NCBI GenBank assembly: GCA_041675185.1
Contig: JBAYUH010000001.1
Span: 1-64,000 of the forward strand
From: UBA1557 sp041675185
Lineage (GTDB): Bacteria; Patescibacteriota; Patescibacteriia; Magasanikbacterales; UBA922
DNA length: 64,000 nt
Direction: 5' to 3'
The position numbers and the translations under genes were made by a program. Below the pieces are notes generated by a model. That model was given only the letters and a program-made list of their open reading frames with translations, was not told the DNA's origin and did no database searches. Of this stretch, positions 1-5,872 are shown piece by piece. Position 1 is the stretch's first letter. Each line of letters opens with the position of its first letter.

Positions 1-367
1 CTTTGACATAGACAGAATGACTAACTTGTGGTCTAGTCCAATAAGCAATAAAGAAAAAAACCAGCATAGAAAATGCAATAAATATATACCTCATCCAAAC
101 ATTTTCTACCAAAAGCACAAGTACCACAAATGACCAAGAGGTCATAAAATTGAGAGCAATCTCTGATTTGTCCAAATTGTATTTGAGAGCAACAAAAGTA
201 AAATAAGAAGCCAGAATTAACATCAAAACATAAAAAAGCTTTATTGCTGGTAAACTACTAACAAAAATAGGTATTTCAAATCCTGGAAAAAAATTAACTA
301 CCAATAAAACCAAAGGTAAAATAAAAACCGAAAAAATAGCAATAAAAATTGGCTTACTTGTCTTCAT
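1..367 (-). CDS. Polytopic membrane protein, 3' end cut by window edge
   Basis: The frame opens with ATG at 367-365 and runs to the left edge without a stop, giving 122 residues. The product is almost entirely hydrophobic, with about four membrane segments (roughly residues 6-27, 40-60, 75-88 and 92-110) and short basic loops, so it is an integral membrane protein. The start overlaps the end of the upstream gene (stop at 354) by 14 bases, which implies one transcript and coupled translation. I do not recognise the family. It may work with the small membrane protein encoded just upstream. Confidence 0.6.
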   Translation of the reverse strand, partial: MKTSKPIFIAIFSVFILPLVLLVVNFFPGFEIPIFVSSLPAIKLFYVLMLILASYFTFVALKYNLDKSEIALNFMTSWSFVVLVLLVENVWMRYIFIAFSMLVFFFIAYWTRPQVSHSVYVK

Positions 368-818
368 AATTTAGCAAACTGTTTAATAATTCCAAAATTT
401 TATCTTTACTAGCATTAGCATCTATTTCTAAACCTTGCTTTTGCATACGCACTAATTGCAAAGTAACATTCAAAAAATTCTCTTTTTCTTCAGTTGGCAC
501 ATGGATTGCTAGCAGATTATTTTCAAGCTCTTGAGATAAAGCTACAATATCTTTGTCAGTGTTTTTTACAAAATTTATTTGTGTTTCAATATCCTTTTTG
601 TAATTAGCAGACAATTCTTGAGGTGTGAGTGTTGGCTTCAAGTCAACATTTTGATTAGCAAAAAAACTACCCCCTTGATTATCATATTTGCCTATGCCAT
701 TTTTATTGTAAGGACTAAAAAATAAATACAAGACCACAGACACAATAATAATCACAAAAAAATTCAAAATACCAAATGATAATAAAATAAAATTTATTTG
801 TCTTCTTTTCTCAATCAT
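354..818 (-). CDS. Small single-pass membrane protein, unknown function
   Basis: This is a 154-residue protein. A basic N-terminus (MIEKRRQ) leads into one strong membrane helix at about residues 9-33. A polar, lysine- and glutamate-rich, probably helical domain of about 120 residues follows. The N-in topology would put the polar domain outside the cell. A well-formed promoter lies directly upstream at 847-875. The gene overlaps the following membrane-protein gene by 14 bases, so the two form an operon reading away from smpB. There is no recognisable catalytic motif, and no family name is offered. Confidence 0.65.
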   Translation of the reverse strand: MIEKRRQINFILLSFGILNFFVIIIVSVVLYLFFSPYNKNGIGKYDNQGGSFFANQNVDLKPTLTPQELSANYKKDIETQINFVKNTDKDIVALSQELENNLLAIHVPTEEKENFLNVTLQLVRMQKQGLEIDANASKDKILELLNSLLNYEDK

Positions 819-846
819 ATTTTTAAATTAAAATTAATTTGAGTTT

Positions 847-875
847 ATTATACAACAATTATTAAAATCTTGCAA
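847..875 (-). promoter_or_regulatory. Promoter of the membrane-protein operon
   Basis: On the minus strand TTGCAA (875-870) and TATAAT (852-847) are separated by 17 bases. This matches the housekeeping sigma-70 pattern and reads towards the gene starting at 818. The -35 hexamer is the same palindromic TTGCAA used by the divergent smpB promoter. Confidence 0.65.
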
Positions 876-898
876 AAAACAACCAAATACAGTATTAT
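870..898 (+). promoter_or_regulatory. Promoter of smpB-ssrA
   Basis: TTGCAA (870-875), a 17-base spacer and TATTAT (893-898) lie 25 bases before the smpB start. The leader would be short. It shares its -35 box with the divergent promoter on the other strand. Confidence 0.65.
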
Positions 899-922
899 TC
901 ATATAATTGATTTTGTAATTTT

Positions 923-1369
923 ATGCCCCAATACGCCACAAACAAAAAAGCCAGATTTGATTATGAAATCCTCGAAACTCTTGAGGCTGGTTTGGTATTG
1001 ACTGGAGCTGAGGTAAAATCCACCAGAAACAAACAAATCAAGCTAACTGGTAGCTTTGTGACTTTTCACGATAGTGGAGCGTATTTGCTCAATACTCATA
1101 TTTCTAAATACAAATATGCTAGTATCGAAGGCTATGATCCAGAAAGAAGTCGTAAAATATTATTAAACAAGAAACAAATAGCTTATTTAACAGAAAAAAT
1201 GCATGAAAAAGGCTTGACAATTATACCTCTTTCAGTATATACTAAAAAACGCAAAATAAAGGTAGAAATAGGTATATGTCGCGGTAAAAAACAATTTGAC
1301 AAAAAACGTGTTTTGAAAAAACGTCAAGAAAATCGCGATATCAAACGTGCCCTCAAGGGTGACTATTAA
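923..1369 (+). CDS. smpB: SsrA-binding protein SmpB
   Basis: SmpB binds tmRNA and takes it to stalled ribosomes for trans-translation. The 148-residue product has the family length and its landmarks: an early NKKARFDYEI strand, the GLVLTGAEVKSTR segment that contacts the tRNA-like domain, and IPLSVYTKKRKIKVEIGICRGKK. It ends in the basic tail KKRQENRDIKRALKGDY, which inserts into the mRNA channel. The gene has its own promoter at 870-898. The tmRNA gene begins only nine bases after its stop, so protein and RNA partner are probably co-transcribed. Confidence is very high. Confidence 0.97.
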   Translation: MPQYATNKKARFDYEILETLEAGLVLTGAEVKSTRNKQIKLTGSFVTFHDSGAYLLNTHISKYKYASIEGYDPERSRKILLNKKQIAYLTEKMHEKGLTIIPLSVYTKKRKIKVEIGICRGKKQFDKKRVLKKRQENRDIKRALKGDY

Positions 1370-1378
1370 AATTTACAC

Positions 1379-1783
1379 GGGGATGACAGGGTTCGATAGT
1401 TGGACCTAGTTACCCTCCATAAGCATGTCGAGGAGCTACGCTTACCTCGTAAATACCGGCGTAGAATTTCTAAGTGTAAACTTAGTAAGTCGAGTGAGAA
1501 CTGCTGTAGCTTCTGCTTTCAGTATGCCATCATTCGCATCTGTAGTAGCTTAATAAGCTCATCTACCATCGCATCTCCTGATACTCAATATTGAGATCTG
1601 CGGTGTCAACCCCCATTGAGCGTAAATTGAAATAGCTTTCTGACGATTTCAATTGACAATATTTCAGAATAGTTGGTAGTTGTTTTGCTAATTTTCTAGC
1701 TACCAATAAAACAACAAATTAGCTATACATGTAGAATATGGGGATAACCCATCTAGACCCGGGTTCAATTCCCGGCATCTCCA
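1379..1783 (+). ncRNA. ssrA: Transfer-messenger RNA (tmRNA)
   Basis: The 5' end GGGGATG pairs with CATCTCC at 1776-1782 to form a seven-pair acceptor stem with one G-U pair. The T-arm CCGGGTTCAATTCCCGG is canonical, the discriminator is A1783, and CCA is not encoded. A tandem stop TAATAA at 1551-1556 closes an open frame ending SAFSMPSFASVVA. That hydrophobic, Ala-terminated peptide fits a proteolysis tag. The resume codon is probably one of the GCT codons at 1503, 1509 or 1515. The roughly 220 bases after the tag would hold the downstream pseudoknots. It sits directly behind smpB, its protein partner. A 64-codon frame starting at 1400 is a by-product of this RNA. Confidence 0.93.
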
Positions 1784-1786
1784 CAA

Positions 1787-1928
1787 GTTCAAAATTTAGG
1801 AATTTTAAATTTTGAATTTTAAAACAATGAATTAATTTCTGAATTTAAAATTAACATACATAGTATTTTTCAAAATTTAAAAATTCAGAAATTGTTTTAA
1901 AATTTAAAATTCCTAAATTCAAAATTAA
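1787..1928. repeat. AT-rich inverted repeat, dispersed family
   Basis: The left arm (about 1796-1827) and right arm (about 1889-1928) are imperfect inverted copies of words such as AATTTAGGAATTTTAAATTT. The right arm recurs almost unchanged at about 17903-17940, and a variant occurs at about 50075-50109. It lies directly behind the tmRNA and could act as a weak terminator or an RNA-stabilising hairpin. Confidence 0.7.
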
Positions 1929-2001
1929 ATACTATTTAATTTAACAAATTTTCATATAGACAATTATGTCTTTGAAAAAAATATAAACGACAAAAGTCTT
2001 T

Positions 2002-2550
2002 ATGCGCATTTCTCACAAAAAAAGACCAGAAAAACCTCTAATCCCAAAATATCGAAAAAATTCTGAAATTGAAGCTGAAGAATTGATAGTTTTGGATGAA
2101 GAAGGAAAAAAAATAGGCATTCTTTCTAAAAGAGAAGCTTTGGATATGGCTTTGGACAAAGAATTAGATTTGGTAGAAATCAATCCAAAAAGCACTCCTC
2201 CTGTAGCCAAATTGATAGATTTTACAGAATTCAAATATCAAAAAGAAAAAGAAGCCCGCAAACAAAAAGCTCATTCAAAAGTAAATGAAACTAAAGGTTT
2301 ACGTCTTTCTGCTCGTATTAGTGAACATGACTTATCAATCAAACAAAAACAAGCAGAAAAATTCCTAAACAGAGGTGACAAAGTCAAAATTGAATTAAAC
2401 ATGAAGGGACGCGAAAATGCTCACCCTGAACTAGGAAATGAAATAGTAAAAAAAATGATCCAAAATATTCAAAAAACTATCGAAACAAGATTTGAACAAG
2501 AAATCAGTAGACAAGGTAAAAGTATTATTGCAGTGATAGTAAAGAAGTAG
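2002..2550 (+). CDS. infC: Translation initiation factor IF-3
   Basis: IF-3 binds the 30S subunit, prevents premature 50S joining and checks the start codon and initiator tRNA. The 182-residue product has the usual two domains. The N-domain (IVLDEEGKKIGILSKREAL, then DLVEINPKSTPPVAKLIDF) is followed by a lysine-rich linker. The C-domain starts near KGLRLSARISEHDLSIKQKQA and contains KIELNMKGRE. The start is an ordinary ATG, not the rare AUU used for autoregulation in many bacteria. rpmI and rplT follow on the same strand, as usual, but with a repeat-filled gap and a separate promoter between them. Confidence 0.96.
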   Translation: MRISHKKRPEKPLIPKYRKNSEIEAEELIVLDEEGKKIGILSKREALDMALDKELDLVEINPKSTPPVAKLIDFTEFKYQKEKEARKQKAHSKVNETKGLRLSARISEHDLSIKQKQAEKFLNRGDKVKIELNMKGRENAHPELGNEIVKKMIQNIQKTIETRFEQEISRQGKSIIAVIVKK

Positions 2551-2657
2551 TCAAAAGTTTATAAAGTCCTTAAAGTCAAAAGTTATTCAAGTATTAAATT
2601 ATATTCAACCAAAAAAGCTAATTCTGCTGTATCTGCTGACAAGCTGATTCTGCTGAG
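2551..2657. repeat. Tandem short-word repeats behind infC
   Basis: At 2551-2590 there are AAAGTC words with a nine-base period (TTTATAAAGTCCTTAAAGTC). At 2616-2657 there are CTGCTG words with a period of 9, 9 and 8 bases. Both are degenerate tandem words of the type found throughout the gaps of this window. No gene is visible here. Confidence 0.7.
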
Positions 2658-2679
2658 TAAATCTATACACAAACTACCC

Positions 2680-2708
2680 TTGACTTCCAGACAAAAATAG
2701 TCTATAAT
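2680..2708 (+). promoter_or_regulatory. Promoter of rpmI-rplT
   Basis: TTGACT (2680-2685), a 17-base spacer and a perfect TATAAT (2703-2708) lie 35 bases before rpmI. The two ribosomal-protein genes can therefore be transcribed apart from infC. Confidence 0.75.
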
Positions 2709-2742
2709 CACGAGGCTTGAAAATATCTAAAATATCAAAAAT

Positions 2743-2949
2743 ATGCCAAAAATGAAAACTCACAAAGGTACTGCCAAAAGATTTATGGTTAAAAAATCCA
2801 AAAAAGGCACAAAAGTTCTAAAAAGAGCTGATGGACAAAACCATTTCAACTCCCGTGAATCAGGAAATGCTGGACGCAACAAACGTTCTGACAACGTTGT
2901 GTCTTTGCCATTACGAAAGACTGTTCTCAAAGCTTTGCCATACTGTTAA
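2743..2949 (+). CDS. rpmI: Ribosomal protein bL35
   Basis: This is a 68-residue, very basic protein of the large subunit. It starts MPKMKTHKGTAKRF and contains HFNSRESGNAGRNKR, matching bL35 (K-T-K-K-G-A-AKRF, then H..T/S..K..R.LR in relatives). It ends shortly after LPLRKTVLKALPY. rplT follows after 32 bases in the conserved rpmI-rplT order. It is driven by the strong promoter at 2680-2708. Confidence 0.94.
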   Translation: MPKMKTHKGTAKRFMVKKSKKGTKVLKRADGQNHFNSRESGNAGRNKRSDNVVSLPLRKTVLKALPYC

Positions 2950-2981
2950 ATATAAAAAAATAATTGTAATAAATAAAAAAT

Positions 2982-3326
2982 ATGCCTAGAGTAAAACGAG
3001 GTGTACAACACGTCAAACGCCGTAAGGCTCTCATGAAAAGAACCAAAGGTTTTGAAGCTGGAAGAAAAAATCTTATCAAACTAGCTCAAACTGCTGATAC
3101 CAAAGCTGGTGCACATGCTTACCGTGATAGAAAAACCAAAAAAAGAGAAAGTCGCCGTCTATGGCAAGTAAAAATAAATGCTTCTGTCCGTGCCTTAGGT
3201 ACTTCATACAGTATATTTATCAACTCACTCAAGAAAAATAATGTATTGATTGATAGAAAAGTACTAGCAGAAATTGCTGAAAACTATCCTGCAGTATTTA
3301 CAAAAATTTTTGAAGAAGTAAAATAA
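2982..3326 (+). CDS. rplT: Ribosomal protein bL20
   Basis: bL20 is an early-assembling 23S rRNA-binding protein. The 114-residue product has the family length and the long basic N-terminal helix (MPRVKRGVQHVKRRKALMKRTKGFEAGRKN in relatives and here). It then has AHAYRDRKTKKRESRRLWQVKINA and the C-terminal globular part (GTSYSIFINSLKKNNVLIDRKVLAEIA). It is the last gene of the rpmI-rplT unit, and a strong intrinsic terminator follows its stop. Confidence 0.96.
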   Translation: MPRVKRGVQHVKRRKALMKRTKGFEAGRKNLIKLAQTADTKAGAHAYRDRKTKKRESRRLWQVKINASVRALGTSYSIFINSLKKNNVLIDRKVLAEIAENYPAVFTKIFEEVK

Positions 3327-3340
3327 AAAATATACAAATA

Positions 3341-3366
3341 AACCTCGCTAAATTAGCGAGGTTTTT
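3341..3366 (+). terminator. Intrinsic terminator of rpmI-rplT
   Basis: The arms AACCTCGCTAA and TTAGCGAGGTT form a hairpin that opens to a short AT loop, followed by a T run. It begins 14 bases after the rplT stop. Confidence 0.85.
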
Positions 3367-3411
3367 GTTTCAAAATTATCTAATTTACCTAATTTTATAA
3401 ACTTATTATCC

Positions 3412-3440
3412 TTGACAGAAAACCCAAAATATGATAATAT
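3412..3440 (+). promoter_or_regulatory. Promoter of the hairpin RNA
   Basis: A consensus TTGACA (3412-3417), a 17-base spacer and TAATAT (3435-3440) precede the stem of the hairpin RNA. The predicted start falls within a few bases of its first paired base at 3451. Confidence 0.7.
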
Positions 3441-3450
3441 TTAGTCTTGT

Positions 3451-3538
3451 AAAAGACTTTTTTAGTGTTCGGCGTTGACTGGAGCTCCCCCTCCTTTGCT
3501 CCTCATGTCGCGTCGAACACTAAAAGGGTCTTTTTTTG
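3451..3538 (+). ncRNA. Candidate small RNA with anti-Shine-Dalgarno loop
   Basis: Positions 3451-3471 pair with 3514-3534 in a 21-bp stem with only two G-U wobbles, followed at once by a T tract, so the RNA carries its own terminator. Inside lies a smaller stem (GGAGC at 3481-3485 with GCTCC at 3498-3502) around a pyrimidine-rich loop. That loop contains CCTCCTTT (3490-3497), the sequence found at the 3' tail of bacterial 16S rRNA. Promoter, RNA and terminator form a complete unit. No open frame of note is present. The SRP RNA and 6S signatures I know do not match. A role as a trans-acting repressor binding ribosome-binding sites is inference. Confidence 0.6.
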
Positions 3539-3551
3539 ATTTTTGCAACTA

Positions 3552-3580
3552 TTGACATTATTTACAAAAAACTGTATTAT
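3552..3580 (+). promoter_or_regulatory. Promoter of the 42-residue protein gene
   Basis: TTGACA (3552-3557), a 17-base spacer and TATTAT (3575-3580) lie 32 bases before the ATG at 3613. Together with the coding-like composition downstream, this supports a real gene. Confidence 0.7.
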
Positions 3581-3612
3581 ATTATCCGTAATCAAAAATA
3601 ACCAAATTATAT

Positions 3613-3741
3613 ATGGGAATGAGAAAAAAAATCAACGCTCAATTCAAAATTGCGCGTGATAAAGCAAAAATAACAAGAGATAAGAAAAAACAAAAACGTC
3701 TAGCTCTGGAAAAAGCCAAAGAAGTAACAATGACTAAATAA
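3613..3741 (+). CDS. Small basic protein, 42 residues
   Basis: ATG at 3613 opens 42 codons ending in TAA at 3741. The product is rich in lysine and arginine (MGMRKKINAQFKIARD at the start, then KITRDKKKQKRLALEKAKE) and is probably one or two amphipathic helices. It has a near-consensus promoter of its own and lies between a small RNA and tRNA-Asp in a translation neighbourhood. That makes an RNA- or ribosome-associated role attractive but unproven. No clear ribosome-binding site precedes the ATG. I do not recognise a family. Confidence 0.55.
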   Translation: MGMRKKINAQFKIARDKAKITRDKKKQKRLALEKAKEVTMTK

Positions 3742-3747
3742 TTTTGT

Positions 3748-3775
3748 TTGACAAATCAAAATTCAATTATAATAT
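3748..3775 (+). promoter_or_regulatory. Promoter of tRNA-Asp
   Basis: TTGACA (3748-3753) is followed by several overlapping TA-rich -10 candidates. The best spaced is TAATAT at 3770-3775 (16-base spacer). The mature tRNA begins at 3790. Confidence 0.55.
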
Positions 3776-3789
3776 ATAATTGAATATAC

Positions 3790-3863
3790 GGACCGGTAGT
3801 TCAACTGGTTAGAGCACCGCCCTGTCACGGCGGAAGTTGCGGGTTCGAGCCCCGTCCGGTCCG
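3790..3863 (+). tRNA. tRNA-Asp (GTC)
   Basis: The acceptor GGACCGG (3790-3796) pairs perfectly with CCGGTCC (3856-3862), with discriminator G3863 as expected for aspartate. The anticodon stem CCGCC/GGCGG encloses the loop CTGTCAC with anticodon GTC. D- and T-arms (GGGTTCGAGCCCC) are canonical. CCA is not encoded. Confidence 0.96.
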
Positions 3864-3881
3864 CTTAGGAATTTCGCGAGA

Positions 3882-3908
3882 AACTTCGTCACTTCGACGG
3901 GGTTTTTT
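3882..3908 (+). terminator. Intrinsic terminator of tRNA-Asp
   Basis: ACTTCGTC (3883-3890) pairs with GACGGGGT (3896-3903), including two G-U pairs. The five-base loop is ACTTC and six Ts follow. Confidence 0.65.
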
Positions 3909-3939
3909 GTTTATAAAAATTATGGACTGATAATAAAAA

Positions 3940-3976
3940 GAGAAACCCGTCCAGACTAAGAGAAGTCGGGACGGGA
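3940..3976 (-). terminator. Intrinsic terminator of the GC-richer gene
   Basis: Read on the minus strand, CCCGTCC (3975-3969) pairs with GGACGGG (3952-3946). The transcript then runs into a T-rich stretch down to about 3935. It lies just past the stop of the 3995-4555 gene. Confidence 0.75.
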
Positions 3977-3994
3977 CAAAAGGAGGCTCTCTCA

Positions 3995-4555
3995 TCAACA
4001 AGCCAACGAAAGACGAGTAGTAAGCTCGTTTTTGTTGATTGCGAGGAACCAGAGACTGCCATCCAGTGGAGCAGAGGGATCGACCCTAACCAAGTCAAGA
4101 ACACGCTTGCCGACATGTTCAGTAAGACAAGGCGCGACACACTCGCCCTGCGAATTGATCCACACAGAGCCAAGCGTGATAATCGGTTTCACCCAACCAG
4201 AACCAAAAACAAAAGTCCTAAGACAAACCTGTTCGTTCGGACACTCTGCTCCCAAAGCAAGGGAATGTTCGATTCTAGCTGGCTTGAGACCAAGAATTTC
4301 AAGATTTCTCTCAACATCCGAAATCAAAACGTAACGCCTGAGGCAGACAAGAAAAAGTCGGACGTCTCTCTTACCAACACCCACAATCGGAAAATTGGTA
4401 GAACTAATATCACAATGCTTTCTGACACAATGACTAGCCACGATCATTTGATCAAAGGACTGGTCACAGTTGACAGAAACAACTTTCTCAATCTTGTCAA
4501 AATTCTCAGGCACTTCGTCGGACGAAGGGCTGAACTTGTTTCTCGTATTGTACAA
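3995..4555 (-). CDS. Conserved small hypothetical protein, GC-richer than surroundings
   Basis: The frame is open from 4570, but a GGAGG ribosome-binding site sits eight bases before an in-frame TTG at 4555-4553. I therefore choose that start (186 residues). Segments such as FDQMIVASHC, LVCLRRYVLISDVERNLEIL, GLKPARIEHSLALGAECP and ITLGSVWINSQG resemble, from memory, a family of small hypothetical proteins found in multiple copies in Parcubacteria-type genomes. The typical core there is LALGA.YP followed by ..LGSVW. Function is unknown. Line 4081-4140 has 32 G+C of 60, well above the neighbouring DNA. Own terminators on both sides suggest a self-contained, perhaps transferred, unit. Confidence 0.7.
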   Translation of the reverse strand: MYNTRNKFSPSSDEVPENFDKIEKVVSVNCDQSFDQMIVASHCVRKHCDISSTNFPIVGVGKRDVRLFLVCLRRYVLISDVERNLEILGLKPARIEHSLALGAECPNEQVCLRTFVFGSGWVKPIITLGSVWINSQGECVAPCLTEHVGKRVLDLVRVDPSAPLDGSLWFLAINKNELTTRLSLAC

Positions 4556-4703
4556 TTTGTATACCTCCAATGTATAGCAACAAACTCTAACCCGCGCGCT
4601 CTACGCAGATAAAAAATTTATGACATAATTGTAAACCTAAATAAAATAAAAAGAAAGATGAAAAATAGTACAAACAGTGTATAACCCAATTCTACAATAA
4701 ACA

Positions 4704-4733
4704 AAAAACAAGATTGACAAATCTTGTTTTTTG
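4704..4733. terminator. Bidirectional terminator behind trhO
   Basis: AAAAAACAAGAT and ATCTTGTTTTTT are inverted around a short loop, giving a hairpin with T runs on both strands. It lies 14 bases past the trhO stop on the minus strand. The 4590-4700 stretch between it and the TTG-start gene must hold that gene's promoter; none is clear. Confidence 0.75.
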
Positions 4734-4746
4734 TTTTAAAACTTTA

Positions 4747-5766
4747 TTATTTTTGTAAATCCTTTTTCTTCAATCTTCCATTCTTTCCTTTCTTCATCCA
4801 ACCATTTTGTATCTCTTTTCTATCTTTCTCTGGCAAATTAACTACCATCTGACATTCCTCACTACAAGCCCCAGAATATTTTTCAGTGCATTTGAAACAT
4901 TGAATAAATAAGACGTGACAAACAGTATTAGCACAATTATGATAAGTATCACAGACTTCTTCACATTGCTGACAAACAGTCAAAATTTCATTTCCAATTT
5001 TTTCGGCCATACGCTCATCAAAAACAAAATTTTTACCTTTGAATTTGTTTGATAAATTTTCTTGTTTACATTGACGAGTATAGTCTATCACCCCGCCATA
5101 AAGCTGATTAACATCTTTGAAACCTTCAGATTTGAGGAAAGCCGAAGCTTTTTCACAACGTATTCCACCAGTACAATACAACAAAATTTTTTTGTCTTTT
5201 TTGTCTTTTAACTCTTCTTTGACAAATTGTAATTCGTCTCGAAAAGTATCAACATCTGGTAATAACGCACCTTCAAAATGTCCGATATTAGATTCATAAT
5301 AATTACGCATATCCACCACCACAGTATTTTCTTTTTCCATTTGTCTATTCCATTCTTCAGCAGTCAAATGATTACCAACATTAGAGGTGTCATAGGCATC
5401 ATCATTTAAACCATCAGCCACAATCTTATGTCTAACTTTGATAGTGAGTTTGTAAAATGATTTTCCATCATCTTCCACAGCAATTTTGAAAGGAACATTT
5501 TTGAATTCTTGGAAACTATCTATATAATTTCTAAACATCTCAAAATTAATGGTAGGTACAGATAGCTGACTATTTATCCCCTCTTTGGCAATATAAATTC
5601 TACCTAAAACCCCCATAACACTCCAAGCACGATAAAGTTCATCACGCATTTTTTCCGATTCAACAATGTGCACATAGCGATAAAAAGATAAGGTTGTACG
5701 TGGTGTAGAATCTTCTTGAATTTGTTTACGCAATAACTCACGATTTATTCTATTATGTAAGGTCAT
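4747..5766 (-). CDS. trhO: tRNA uridine(34) hydroxylase TrhO (rhodanese type)
   Basis: TrhO (formerly YceA/UPF0176) makes 5-hydroxyuridine at the wobble base of tRNAs using oxygen. The 339-residue product has the N-terminal acylphosphatase-like domain (GRIYIAKEGINSQLS, residues 55-69). A rhodanese domain follows, with the active-site loop CTGGIRCEKA (catalytic Cys at 198). The C-terminal region is cysteine-rich (CQQCEEVCDTYHNC, CFKC, CSEEC at 265-305), probably metal-binding. A sigma-70 promoter lies 33 bases before its ATG, and a terminator follows it. It is apparently monocistronic. An oxygen-linked tRNA modification gene is notable in a presumably fermentative organism. Confidence 0.93.
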   Translation of the reverse strand: MTLHNRINRELLRKQIQEDSTPRTTLSFYRYVHIVESEKMRDELYRAWSVMGVLGRIYIAKEGINSQLSVPTINFEMFRNYIDSFQEFKNVPFKIAVEDDGKSFYKLTIKVRHKIVADGLNDDAYDTSNVGNHLTAEEWNRQMEKENTVVVDMRNYYESNIGHFEGALLPDVDTFRDELQFVKEELKDKKDKKILLYCTGGIRCEKASAFLKSEGFKDVNQLYGGVIDYTRQCKQENLSNKFKGKNFVFDERMAEKIGNEILTVCQQCEEVCDTYHNCANTVCHVLFIQCFKCTEKYSGACSEECQMVVNLPEKDRKEIQNGWMKKGKNGRLKKKDLQK

Positions 5767-5798
5767 TTTGTTTGAAATTACTATCTTAAACCGAACAT

Positions 5799-5827
5799 AT
5801 TATATACTAAAATAGTATGATTGACAA
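5799..5827 (-). promoter_or_regulatory. Promoter of trhO
   Basis: On the minus strand TTGTCA (5827-5822), 17 bases and TATAAT (5804-5799) lead into trhO. Confidence 0.7.
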
Positions 5828-5872
5828 GAGCACCATACTAGTCGAAAATAAAAAGTATCTAGTAAAAATTTT

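Noticed and set aside
1400..1594. 64-codon protein gene
   Set aside because: It lies wholly inside the tmRNA and in a different frame from the tag that ends at the tandem stop 1551-1556.
3451..3538. SRP RNA (4.5S) or 6S RNA
   Set aside because: The RNA lacks the conserved SRP apical motifs (GGAA loop and AGCAGCC side) and is far shorter than 6S RNA, with no central open bubble of the usual type.
4115..4612. 165-residue frame on the plus strand
   Set aside because: It is antisense to the 3995-4555 gene, which has a ribosome-binding site, a terminator and a family-like sequence; the plus-strand frame has none of these.
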